Shown in pieces: positions 22,608 to 34,206 of a stretch of 64,000 bases of DNA. Below the pieces are notes generated by a model that had not been told where the DNA came from, ran no database searches, and was given only the letters and a program-made list of their open reading frames with translations. Both the position numbers and the translations under genes were made by a program. Source of the stretch: Anarhynchus alexandrinus (lineage: Eukaryota; Chordata; Aves; Charadriiformes; Charadriidae); NCBI GenBank assembly GCA_008711295.1, contig VUYV01000746.1:103281-167280 (forward strand), in the 5' to 3' direction. Every line of letters begins with the position of its first letter. Positions within the stretch are counted from its first letter, which is position 1.

Positions 22608-24015
22608 GAAAAATAACACTTGGTGTAACTTTTTATTTTTCTTTTTGAATAGGCAGGGGAACTGTTTGCCTCGCCTTTGCTGATGGCTGAGGATCTTGTG
22701 TTGAACCTCCTTGGAAAAGGCTCGGAGCAGGAGGGCAGGCGGAAGGGTGGAGGAGGAAGGGCTGGTTGCTTTCTTTTCCAAGGGCTCACCTATGTCCATG
22801 TGCAATACCCGAGACGAAAGTGCGAACAGGACTCTTGTCCGCCGCTTGGTAGATTCATTCCAACTGCAGAAAGGTTAATCGTGTCATTAATTTTTCTCTT
22901 ATAGGCTTAAGGGGTTGGAATTTGCTGCATACGACAGGAACAATAATCCAAACCAGTTACACCTCTCAGCGGGTCTGTAAATAGATAAATCAGAGCAGTC
23001 CCTTAAGCATAATATCAAAAATCTTCCCCTCTTCACTCGCAAAGGACAATGAAATAAACCAGTAGACTTACACATGATTAGCTAGGACACAAGAAAAGGA
23101 TGATCTCACTTTATTACAATGATTTGGTGCTCTGTTCCCTTGCTGTTGAGTCGGTGTGTCACATGCCTGGTGCCCTGTTGGAAAAACTGCATTTCCCAGC
23201 CACGTTACCTGCCAGAGTGATAAACGATTGTGCCTTTGAATTGTTCTCTCACGCTAACCTCTCTTGATAATTTGCCTTAATTCGCGATGGTGTCTTTCCT
23301 TTAGAGCCCGTCTTGGTCCTAATGTAGAAAAATTAAGATGTTACCAAAGATCTGTGGACGTGATGACTGCGGTGGAGAGTGTTCTGAGAACTTTTGTCGT
23401 CTCTCCGTAACAGTGCTGCTAATATCTCCCTGTCCAAGCACTGGACTGGAGATTAAGCTGGTGACGTCCTTTGGTTTGCGTGCAGTGGGGTGTCGGACAC
23501 ACAGTTCACCTCCTGACATTCCATCCATGGAAAGCAGCAGCCTATGTGTTTGTATTGGTACGTTTTTCTTAAAACTGTGTTGCTCGTAGCTCTTCAGTAT
23601 TGTGCTGGACAAGCAGTTGTAGATAATCTTTTTTTCTTTTCAAGAAAGCCATATTTTCACTCTAGAAGCTTCAGCTTCCTTCACCTTTGCAAGGTGAGTG
23701 CAGTTGGGTAAACTTTTGTAAAGGACACTTTTGTTTCCAGTAGGACAGGTGGAATTTTAAGGTGCCATGTTTTTGAGGCATTCTTCTTAACACCAAGGTT
23801 TTTTTTTTGGTGTCTTGCATGCCTTGCGGTTCTTCGGTGCCTAACGTACCCTGCTTGGGCAATGAGAATATAGGTTCCTAAGTAAGTTTCAGATAAGCTG
23901 CGCTTTTGCCTTCATGCTTGGAGGAATACTGAGCAAAATAAGGATTCCAGGGGATGGGACGCTTGTATCAACAGTTCAATTGTGAAAATAATTTTCCGTG
24001 TGTGGTTAGGTTTTG

Positions 24016-24239
24016 AATAGTTATTAGGAAGAAATTTTTCATTCTGAGGATGGTAACAGTGGCGCAGGTTGCCCAGAGAAGCTGTGGCTGCCCCATCCCT
24101 GGAGGTGTTCAAGGCCAGGTTGGACGGGGCTTGGAGCAACCTGGGCTGGTAGGAGGTGTCCCTGCCCATGGCAGGGGGTTGGAACTGGATGATCTTCAAG
24201 GTCCCTTCCAACCTAAACCATTCTGTGATTCTATGATAG
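24016..24239 (+). mobile_element. CR1 LINE 3' fragment
   Basis: This is a copy of about 224 bases: GAAATTTTTCATTCTGAGG, GCAGGTTGCCCAGAGAAGC, CCATCCCTGGAGGTGTTCAA, GGCAGGGGGTTGGAACTGG, and an ATTCTGTGATTCTATGATAG tail. It is 5' truncated within the last part of the polymerase ORF. Confidence 0.92.
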
Positions 24240-27200
24240 GAAAATGTCACATTGCATTTGAGCATCCTTCTGATGCAGATTTGTAGTGGGAAGTAGTACT
24301 GAAAGAGAGAGAATTCCGTCACTAACTTCGTGCGTGGTGTGGTTCAAGACAGCACTGTCATACCAACAACTAGTTAGGGCTTTGCTTAAAGTAGAACTGT
24401 GATTCTCTTTATGCTTATACTAATTAGCAATTTGTGATTTTCAAATCTTAGTAGCTCAGAGTTATTTGGGAGGATGAATAAAGCCTCTGCATCTCTGGGC
24501 AATGGGTATCTTAATGTATCTGAGCGTATGCAGATTAGAAGATGCAACTTGTAGAAATTTGTATGGCAATGGAGAAGTCCGTCTTCCCTTAACGGGTACC
24601 TGTGTGATTCCTTTACATTCTCTGAGGCTGCAGGTTGTATACAGCAGGTTAGAATTCAGTCTTTGCATTCCCAAATCCTACTTTCCTTTCGTAGCAATGA
24701 TTCTTTCAGCATAATGTTCTTTGGTTTAATATTTTCGGAGACTGAGTTTGAGAAATGTCATTGGTTACTTACGCTTCATACCGACTGTTACGCCAGTACT
24801 CCCTTTTCTTTATATATCCTGCGTTTTCTGAAAGCTAGCTAGATGGTCATCTGAATTTTTGCATCGACAGCCTTAAATGTATTCTGCGGTCAAACAGCAG
24901 CAGAAGCAAAATGCTCTCCTGGTTCTTACAGCCCACCTAAACACGTATTGACATTCTCTGCAAAGTCGTTTGAACGCAAATCCAAACATCAAATACCCGA
25001 GTGAAGGGATTCTGCAGGTGCAGATGAGAATGAGATTATGAGTCTTCTCTCCAAGGTCACAAAAACGCGTTCTGCCTTTTGCGAAGTCTTTATTGGGATG
25101 TCGAGTGGATCGTTCGTGGTGTGCTGGAACTGGTGCTACTCGTTCCCACCATTTCAGCCTCCCATGGTTAGCGAGAAGCGCTACCCTTGTATTTTCTGTT
25201 AGCGCTTTTTTAAGGCCAAGGGTTCAGGTTGAAGGTTTTGTTAAACATTCTTCTCTTTTGCATTTAGTTTTGCTGTGAGCTATATAATTAACAATTTCCT
25301 TAAAGATCGAGTTAAAGGTTCGCATATTAATTGATGGTATAGAAGCACAGTCTCCTGCACAAGTTGTAATAGTTCTTCATGGGCTAAGATTTTTGCGTGA
25401 TCTATTAGGAAATTGTTCTTTTGGATGCATAATATTGTGCTGTATTAACGATCCTGAGGGTTTTTGGCTTTGTTCTGAAAGGTTTTATAGAAGGAATGTG
25501 AATCCCTTTAGCATCTCTCAGCTACAGCCCCCTCAGAAATGTAACGCGGTGTCTGCTAAAGGGGTAAGTTCTGGAAAACAAGAGTAGCGCAGTGAGCGAA
25601 TATGTTCAGGGTAAAGCGATACAGTTAATTTCAGGGGAAATTTATTAATTAAGTTTTTTTTTTTCTTTCCTGGCTGGGGTACAGAGATTAATATGTGTCT
25701 TTTGTAGCCTGAACTGAAGACAAAACAGTACCTTTAATAAGGAAAAAACAGACAAACTCAGTTTTAAAAGAGTCTAAAAGTAAAGATCCCTCACATGGCC
25801 CCTATGACACCAGCTGCTTTGCAGGACAGAGGTTCCAGAGCAGCTTGAGATGAACGGGTTCAGATATCGGTCAGTCGATTTGCTCAATATAGTCCCGATT
25901 TATCAATATCCAAATAATTCCTGTGTCTGCCAACCAGTCTGCTGCACGCGCATCGTGTAGAGCTTGGGATAGACTGCTGAAGTTACAGGCAACCATGTGT
26001 GTGTTTGGCAAGGGAAGAACAAGGGAGTGGGTGGTATCTAAGTGGTTTTTGGTTTTTTTTTGTGCTTTTACTCTTAGAAAAACCTTTCTGGTGCTGAATG
26101 GTTTAATCAGATATCTACGGCACTGTTTGCAGCTCTTCCAGCTCGATGCAGAGGTAATTTAATAGTAGCGCGATTCTAATCCCGATTCTGTGAAACCTTC
26201 CCTAGTGGAACAGGAGTGGAGAAGCAAATTTTTTTGTAAAAAATATGTAACTTTTTTTTTTATCTTGTGGACAAAAGATCTTTTGAAGAGCTCCTCTACT
26301 TCTCCGCTTCCCAATTCCTTTCCTGTGTTGAACGGGGCTTTTCCACACCCTCAGCTTTCCTGTCATCGTGTGTCCGTGCCTTCCGCCTGCTGAAAATGGC
26401 TTTATCTTTTCCCTGTGCTCCCGGCTAACCTATTGGAAAGGTAAAACTTCTTGAAGGTGCACAGAGTATTCAGAATCCCTTCATGAGCACAGAAGGGAAA
26501 CTTTTGGAGCTCAGCTCGTTGTGTGCCATTAGCTGCTTGAAAAGGCTCTACGTGGCATTGAAGGAGCTGCAGTAGCCCCGTGAAAATGCTTCTGTTGCAG
26601 TGATAATAGTCGTGGGGATTGTTGCTCCTTTTGAGTTGGAGTGCCAAATTTGGGGGGTTTCGGGGTGTTGTGTCTGTGTGGTGCTAGGGGAGGGGAAAAA
26701 AAAAGCAACGGCTGGTCCATCCAAGGGGAAAGATTGATCATTTTGGGGTGAATGTGAACTTTTTTAGATGTACTGGGCTGTAATTGAGTTTGTAGCTGTC
26801 CTTTTTTGCCTTACTAAAGAGTCTGGCGCGTTAAAATAATATCAGTCCCAGCACCTCAGCAAGATCCTGATGATGCTGGCATTTATGCACCTGCTTAATT
26901 TGGTTTTGCAAGTAAGGCCGGCGAGACTGCCTGGGAGACTTCACTTAAATTATGTGCTGCCTTAGCAGAATAAAGCTGACTTGGTGCACTTAATGAATCT
27001 GAAATGATTTCCACGAAGTATTTGCTGAACCTCAGCTTATTTTTGCAATCTTGAAAATGGCTCATTAATTGATGGGAGACTGACCATCCCTTCGGACAAA
27101 AGAAGTTAGGTCCAAATTACAGTTTCTCTTAAACAGAGCTGACTTTCTCATTTTGATCATCAGTAGAGCGGCCCCCAGACAGTTGCATTTGTTTTAAAGG

Positions 27201-27269
27201 AACCTTTGGGTTTAAGACACTATTTTATTTTATTTTTCCCTCATCTGCCACATTCTGTCTTGGAATTTT
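24240..27269 (+). other. EXOC4 intron, unique sequence
   Basis: This is about 3 kb without a recognised gene or mobile element. A 14-bp perfect palindrome, CAAAAGATCTTTTG, is at 26272-26285. Open frames are short and match nothing I know. Confidence 0.55.
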
Positions 27270-27798
27270 CACAGATTCATGAATGGCTGAGGTTGGTAGG
27301 GACCTCTGGAGGTCTTCAGGTCCAACCTCCCTGCTCAAGGAGGGCCACCCTGAGCGGGTTGCCCGGGGTTGTGTCCAGGCAGATTTGGAATGTCTCCGAG
27401 GTTGGAGATGCGCAATCTCCCTGGACAACCTGTGCTAGTGCTCAGTCATCCTCACGGTTAAAAAAGTGGTTCTTGATATTCAGAGGGAACCTCCCGTGTT
27501 TCAGTTTGTGCCCATTGCCTCTGGTCCTGTCACTGGGTACCACCGAATAGGACCTGGCTCCCTCCTCTTTGCCTCCTCCCTTCAGGTATTTATACACGTT
27601 GTTGATATCCCCCTTGAGCTTTCTCTTCTCCAGACTGAGCGGTCCCGGCTCTCTCGGCCTTTCCTCATATGTGAGGTGCTCCAGTCCCTTCATATACTTC
27701 TTGGCCCTTCACTGGGCTTTCTCCATTGTGTCCGTGTCTCTCAGTACTGGGGAGCCCAGCACTGGACACATCACTCGAGCTGTGGCCTCCTCACCCAC
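27270..27798 (-). mobile_element. CR1 LINE fragment (head-to-head with next)
   Basis: This is a minus-strand copy. Frame 27442-27693 (minus) reads MKGLEHLTYEERPREPGPLS and then [20 protein letters not shown], the CR1 polymerase end. The 3' part (GGTTGGTAGGGACCTCTGGAG on +) lies at 27290-27315 and the 5' limit is near CACTCGAGCTGTGGCC. Its 5' end faces the + strand copy that starts at 27893. Confidence 0.92.
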
Positions 27799-27892
27799 CC
27801 ACGGTTTCTCCTCTACACCCAAGCTTCTGCTTGCTTCTGCCTCAGCTTCTGAACCTGCCCATCCTGGATTATGATCATCCTTAGAAATCTTT

Positions 27893-28159
27893 AGCACAAG
27901 AGGAAATGGCTTCAAGTTGCGCCAAGGGAAGTTTAGATTGGATATTCGGAAGAATTTCTTTCCTGAAAGGGTCATCAGGCATTGGAACGCGTTACCCAGG
28001 GCAGAGGTGGAGTCCCCATCCCTGGAGGTATTTAAGGGTTGTGTGGATATAGTGCTCAGGGACATGGTTTGGTGGTGGGCTGGTCAGTGTTGGGGTAATG
28101 ATTGGACTAGATGGTCTTACAGGTCTTTTCCAATCTAGGAGATTCTGTGATTCTGTGAT
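27893..28159 (+). mobile_element. CR1 LINE 3' fragment
   Basis: This copy runs from ACAAGAGGAAATGGCTTCAAG to the tail GATTCTGTGATTCTGTGATC. It encodes [20 protein letters not shown] (frame 27917-28138). It is nearly the same as the copy at 6971-7229, including the GTGGTGGGCTGGTCAGTG block, so they share a subfamily. Confidence 0.94.
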
Positions 28160-31100
28160 CTTTGTTAGGTTAATCTGTTCAGGCTTTTAGTGATTTTATG
28201 ATCCATTATATGCTGTACATTGTGTATTACTGTAGGGTAGGGTCATTCTTTAACTACAAATATTCATGTGTGTTGTGCAGTGAAAAGCAAGTTGCTGTTG
28301 TTGCTTTCTTGCATGGAATGAGCAAATCTTGTCTTTAAATCATAAGGGTAAAGCCTGTAAATAGCCTGTTTTCCCAAGGCATTCATCGGTGGTTTTGGAT
28401 TCCTCCCGTCTGAGGAGGGACTGGCTGTAGCAGATAGAGTATCGGGTTGGAGAACGGCGTCACCAAATAGTGCATTTGGTTTTCTGTCCGACCTTGGACA
28501 AGTTGCTCACGTGAAGGAAGGTGGATAGTTTGCCTTATAATAACGTGTGCTAAACTGAAGGCTGTGAAAGACAACGTAAAGGCTATTGCGGTTTAATGTT
28601 GAAATTTGCCGGTACGTTATTTATATAAGCCCACTGTTTTCTTTGGGGGATTTGTTCCTGTAATATCCTTTTTAGATCTTTGTTCTCATACGGTCTGGTT
28701 GATGAAACAAATGCCCGTGTTATTTTTGAGTGTCAGATGGATGCAGAGGCTGTTCAGTAGCTATTTCGTTGTTTAGCTCACTTGTTTTCTTCATTCTCCA
28801 GACTCCTCTGTTCCCCAAATTTACTGTCTGGTCCTTCCTTACTGCTGCATTATTGTCTGGAACACTTCCTATTGATTTTCTGTGTTGGTGATGATTTCCT
28901 TTTCTGAACACAGTTGTGAAGAATTGAAAGTAATTTGGTCAGAGAAGGTTTTGTGCTTCCTAAGATATAGAGGACCATTTAAAATCTTTTCTGTAACCTG
29001 ATTTTAAGAGGTTTGATATTCTTGTTTGTTGAGTTGTCAATTTATTAAGGTCACTTTGTGCATTCCTGTCTCTTCGGTAGGCTTTGTTTTCAGCACAGCA
29101 TGAAAAGCTGGTTTGTTTTTTGTTTAGAAAAAAAATCTTACGAATTAAATTTAATATTCCATTTTGGGATTCTTCTACAAACCACTTACTGAACGCAGAA
29201 CAGCAAAAGATTCAATTTAGTCATTCTCTGATCAGTAAAAACCTTCTTGTGCAGACTTTAAGGAAAAAGGAGCATTTTGAGGTGGAGAGAGATTTATTTG
29301 CGAATATTGACCTGCAAGTTCTGAGTTACAGAGATAAGTGATTAATCCATGTGCCATAATCTATCAGAATTCGAACGGCTTCTTGTTAAACGTTTCATTC
29401 CTAGGACAGAACTAATAGTTTAGAAATTATCTGTTATTATCTGGTGTTTAGACTGATAGAGCAGCCCTTGGGAACAGGCTTCAAGGATGCTGCTGGATTT
29501 TTTGCGCGTCTGAGATTTGCATGTACGGGGATATCAGTGTTGGCAGCGAGGTCTTGATCTACAATGTGTTGAGTACTTTGGCCCTAATCCAGAAAAGCAA
29601 TTAGATGTATGGCGTGATTGGGACCGTTCACATGTTTTAAGTTGCGTGTGTGCTTAAGTGCTTTGCTGGCTTACGGCCAGACTGCCCAGCACCTCGCAGG
29701 ATGGAGACGATAGTTTTGTAATAAGCTAAGGTAGAACCTTTTTCAGAAGGTGACTGAAGCTGATTTCCATATCTTTACTGGGAGGCAGCCCAGCTTGACT
29801 CTCCAAGGTTCGGAGTGGCTCAAGGGAATTTTTGGGTGTTTATTGAATATCTCCATCACTTCTGGACGATGAGGATAATGAATAAAGTTGTCATTTATAT
29901 TCTGCTGTTTGTCAACTTGCAAATGGGGTGATCTGCGGATAACAGTTCATTATCTGTTTAACAAAATCTGTCATGTTGGGGATTAAAAATGTCATTCCTC
30001 AAAAAGCGTGGGGTTGGGTAGACTAATAGAGCCAGGCACCTGTGTCAGTGCTGTATTGTTTCCATATGTGAATGGATAACAACATTTTCTCCTATGCTTT
30101 CAGCCCTACCGATATTAGTATGCAGTGAAAATGGGGAATTGATTTTTAAGACACGGGCATCTCATTGCTCCAAGAATTTGAGCGTTCTGTGTTCCTGCAT
30201 TATCCTCATCCAAAGCTCCGCTGTCTGCACAGGCGCGTCGGGAAGTGCCCGCTGGCATTGAATTCCTGTCCTGCCAAAAGCTTCCCAAGAAATCACAGTC
30301 CTACCTGAAACCTAAATAGACAAGAGAAAGAATAGGAAGAGAAGCTCCCAAGTTGACGTACAAGTCAACAAAGTAATTTAATTTGCAAGTACGCAAATTA
30401 AATGGAAGAACATTGTGGAAAAAGTACAAAAGTTTTGGGGGTTTGTTGTGTTGTGGTTGTTGTTTTTTTCTTAAATACAGTCTGATTCTCCAAACTAGTG
30501 GGCACTCCCCCCAAAAAGGGAAGACTTTTTGAACCCAGAGGTTATTCAGTTTCTATGACAGTCATGGTTAAGGCACTTCAGAAGTATTCAGCTCAGAAGC
30601 TGTTTTGGAGCATGGTATGGGTTGAGGCAATTTGATTGAAATGGAGCGTTTTGCGAAAAACTTGCTACAGGATGGAAGTAGCAATTAAAGAAGGCATGAG
30701 ATATCGTCTTTCTAATAAAATCTAAGACAAGATTGCTCAGTGACCTAACAGATTAAGGGCATGGAGTAAAGGGTATTTTTTGCTTATTATTTTTTAGAGA
30801 GAGCAAGTGGATTTTTTTTTTTTAAAGAGGAAAAAATGAATAGTGGGCCCTTTCAGCAAGCCTAACTTAAATACGGGATCTTAAAGGTAGGGCAGTGATA
30901 AGGAAAACAGTGAATTCTCACATTTTCTTTTATTGTTTCTATACAAATGAAAATGTCTAAAATACACGATGGCTCTTCAGTCAGAGGTGAATGAACGTGA
31001 TATTACGTGGATGCATCTGGTCGTCATGGTCGTAATTCAGGAGGAACTATTTTCTTATCCGTATGAAAATTGGGTGGTGATAGATGTCAAATATTTGTCT

Positions 31101-33039
31101 TCAGTAGTAAAGTAAATATTTGCTCTCTAACTGTCCCCATCAGTGAACAAATCACCTGCAAACAACAACATATTGCAAGAAGGAGGATGCATGAAATTAC
31201 ATAAAAATTAAAGATGAAGCAACTGAATGAAAAATAGATACCAAATAAAACTGAAAACCAAGTTAAATAAAAATTAGGTGGTTGGATTCCCTTGTGATCG
31301 AGAAAACCAAATTATAGAGCGCGTTATGCAAAGGTGGTGAAATGACAAATGTCAGTGGAAATCTGTAAAGCTGTTTGCAGACTGTGCATGGAAGACAGAC
31401 TTTTTGTAGGAGGTGGAGGAACATGCCTTTATTTAAAGAATTCCTCTGTCTAGTGAGATAAAAATTCGGAGTAGGGAGGACCACATACAGGGACAAAAAT
31501 ACTATGCTGTAAAAATTGAAGCGTATTAGCAGGTTTTATTAGCCTGTGGATTGAGGAGTGGAAATGGAGTGTAATTTTATTTTTTTTTTTAGTATTTTAA
31601 TTTAAAAAGATCAGAGACTGGCACTTGTTAACAAGTGGTGGCTGCCATCCTCCATTCCTGATGTTTAAGGTGGGTAAGTGGGAGAGTCGGAACCTGTTGA
31701 TGGAGACCTTGTCTTTGACCGGTTCTTGCAATGGCCGGTTCAAGAGCCCGCAGGAGGAGGGGAGTGATTTTTAGGTTAAATCTTGGATTGCTGTCTGACA
31801 TAAAGTACCGTGCCTGGTTCAAAATGAGTAATTTGAGCTGCCTAGTAGCAGTTTCTAGAGTGTAATTATGTTAAGCATCTGGAGGCGCAGGCTGACTATC
31901 AAATAATCAAATGGACAGAAAAGGAGGTAAAGTAAAAGGCTAAATTGCAAAGTCCTAAAACAGGCAGAGGAAGCAAAACTCTTCGTTGGCTGCTGGTTTT
32001 CAGTTGTCCAATCTTGGAATTATGTTCCTTTGAACAGAGAGCAAAACAGCAAATAGATAAACAGTGCGGCTGCCAAGGTTGGAGGTGTGTTTATTTGGCA
32101 CAAATAACTTAAAATTGAGAAATGAAGCCCTAGGAAAGCTAATAAGCTGAAATGTATTTTTTTAGAGTAGGCAGTAGGAGGGAAGTGAAGATGACTGTTG
32201 TGGGTTTTAGGGATCAAATGTATTTGATGTATCTTTAGGCCGTTAAAAGCAAGGCGCCTGCAGAAGACCTCGTGGTTTTGTTGAATTGTACAAGATTAGG
32301 TGCTTAAAAAAAAGAAAACATTACGGGAAAGCTAAATGATTTCTCTGAAACCAGTCTTTAGTTTTGAGAGTGTGGACGAGGAAGTTACCCAGAAACTCTT
32401 CTCTTGTGATAATAAAGACATACAGGCAGAGCCAGAGGCTGTAGAAGGAACTTTGAAATTAATTTAAGTTCAAAGGCAGTATGTCAGAAGACTCCTTTAG
32501 GAAGGAGAAGTATGAAGTCACTGAGATGCCAGGGAGGATAAGCAACCTCTCCTTAAAGCCTCCAGCTGAGGATTGGAGGATAGGCAGAAAGGTCTTATTT
32601 ACACGTACGAAAGATTCTGCAAGGTATTTCTGTAGGGGAAGAATTAGCTCTTGTGAGCGTTTGTTTTTGTTGTTGGATTGTGTTGTTTTTGGTTTTATTT
32701 TAATAGCTCGCTCAGTGCACTTGCATGGGATAAAGAACTTTCCAACAAATCAAAGCAGGCAGTAGTTGAAATGCACGTTTTTTGGCTGTTTCTTTAAATT
32801 GATTAAAAAAACCTGACCAGAAGATGTAAACTAACAATCAGTGAAAAATTATCATAATGGCAAGAAGGAAGGTTAACTCTGTTTTTCTGACGATCCTCAT
32901 GGTGGTTATCAGGCTTATTAGAGGTCTTCAAAAAGATCTGTGGAGGAAGACAGCAAATTTTGACACCTGCCACAAAATCTTTGGAGTTATTTGGGACAAG
33001 AAGGGGCTGATGACTCCGAGAGATGTTTAAGTTTTCACT
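28160..33039 (+). other. EXOC4 intron, long unique stretch
   Basis: This is almost 4.9 kb of intron with no CR1 copy that I can recognise, the second longest such stretch in the window. It contains two adjacent perfect inverted repeats (30352-30403) and poly-T/A runs. It holds no gene that I recognise; open frames are all under 100 codons. Confidence 0.55.
30352..30403. repeat. Two adjacent perfect inverted repeats
   Basis: GTTGAC (30352-30357) is matched by GTCAAC (30364-30369) with a 6-base spacer. Six bases later, ATTTAATTTGC (30376-30386) is matched by GCAAATTAAAT (30393-30403) around AAGTAC. The second has an 11-bp perfect stem. They could be hairpins or paired binding sites for dimeric factors. 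No known family is recognised. Confidence 0.7.
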
Positions 33040-33265
33040 TAGAAGAAGTTTTTCACTTTGAGGGTGGTGAGGCACTGGAACAGGTTGCCCAGAGAGGTTG
33101 TTGAGGCCCCATCCGTGGAGGTGTTCAAGGCCAGGCTGGACGTGGCCTTGGGCAGCCTGGTCTGGTGGGAGGTGTCCCTGCCTATGGCAGGGGGGTTGGA
33201 ACTCGATGATCTTCAAGGTCCTTTCCAACCTAAACCATTCTATGATTCTATGATTCTATGATTCA
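33040..33265 (+). mobile_element. CR1 LINE 3' fragment
   Basis: This copy includes AAGTTTTTCACTTTGAGGG, CAGGTTGCCCAGAGAGG, GGCAGCCTGGTCTGGTGGG and an ATTCTATGATTCTATGATTC tail with three units. It shares the CCTATGGCAG, CTCGATGATC and GTCCTTTCC variants with the copy at 57256-57883, so both probably come from one source element. Confidence 0.93.
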
Positions 33266-33778
33266 TTCTAAGTAAGTTAGCAAATGTGTATCGAGGGGGG
33301 AAAATAAAATCATTTGTTGAGCTTCCTTGGTTCTAAATTAGCCAAAGACAGGAAAGTGGGTGTCATTTTTAGAACGCTCAGTGGCAGCCTACTCTTAATG
33401 TGCAAACTGTGGTCCAAACTAGGAAGATGCTGCGGTGTGTAAAGAATGGATATCAAATGAAATTTTATATTGCTTTTAGAGAAATGAATGCTGCAAGCCT
33501 CATCTGTCGATGTCTTCCTTGAATCGTCTGGGCTCATCTTGAAGGATGTTGCAGAAGGAGATGGGATGAGGAGAGGTGCAGGGGGGATCATAGCACACAT
33601 ACAAACTGCCGTCTGAAGAGAGGGAGAAAAAGTTGGGCTTGCTGCCCTTTGGAAGACGATAAATAAGGAGGAACGTGATAAAATAATGGGTGGGATGGGG
33701 GAAGGGTATGTGGCAGTTCCTGTTTCTTCCTGCTCCAAGAACATGAAGGAAGGGCCTTCAGCACAGCTAAGAGGGTTT

Positions 33779-34206
33779 GATGATGAGGGGACTGGAGCAT
33801 CTTTCTGATGAGGAAAGGCTGAGGGACTTGGGGCTTTTTAGTCTGGAGAAGAGAAGACTGAGGGGGGATCTTATCAACGCTTACAAATACTCAAAGGGAG
33901 GGTGCCAGGGGGATGGGAACAGTCTTTTCTCAGTGGTGCCCAGTGACAGGACAAGAGGGAACGGGCACAAAGTTGACCATAGGAAGTTCCATCTAAACCT
34001 GAGGAGGGCCTTCTCTCCTGTGAGGGTGGCAGAGCACTGGCACAGGCTGCCCAGAGAGGTGGGGCAGTCTCCCACTCTGGAGCCATTCCAAACCCGCCTG
34101 GACGCCGTCCTGTGCCACTGCTGGAGGTGCCCCTGCTCTGGCGGGGGGTGGGACTGGGTGAGCTCCAGAGGTCCCTTCCAACCCTGACCAGTCTGTGATT
34201 CTGTAA
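33779..34206 (+). mobile_element. CR1 LINE 3' fragment with open frame
   Basis: Frame 33777-34187 (136 codons) is open and reads [20 protein letters not shown], then [20 protein letters not shown]. These are the last residues of the CR1 polymerase ORF. The end is GGTGAGCTCCAGAGGTCC, CCAACCCTGACC and GTCTGTGATTCTGTAAG. It is the sister copy of 19838-20243. The open frame reflects youth or luck, not a functional gene, because the element is 5' truncated. Confidence 0.94.

Larger units (their letters stand above)
20244..24015 (+). other. EXOC4 intron with small CR1 remnant and assembly gap
   Basis: This is intron sequence. It contains a short CR1 remnant (about 21240-21322), a three-fold 10-bp repeat (21507-21536), and a gap of unknown bases (22590-22607). 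Open frames around the gap include unknown residues and are not credible genes. No other gene or RNA is recognised. Confidence 0.55.

Noticed and set aside
22517..22805. Minus-strand frames crossing the gap
   Set aside because: They contain unknown residues and depend on the arbitrary gap length.
26272..26285. 14-bp palindrome CAAAAGATCTTTTG as a regulatory site
   Set aside because: A single AT-rich palindrome of this size is expected by chance in 64 kb, and no supporting context is seen.
33777..34187. 136-codon frame as a host protein
   Set aside because: It is the same CR1 polymerase end, shared with many other copies in this window.
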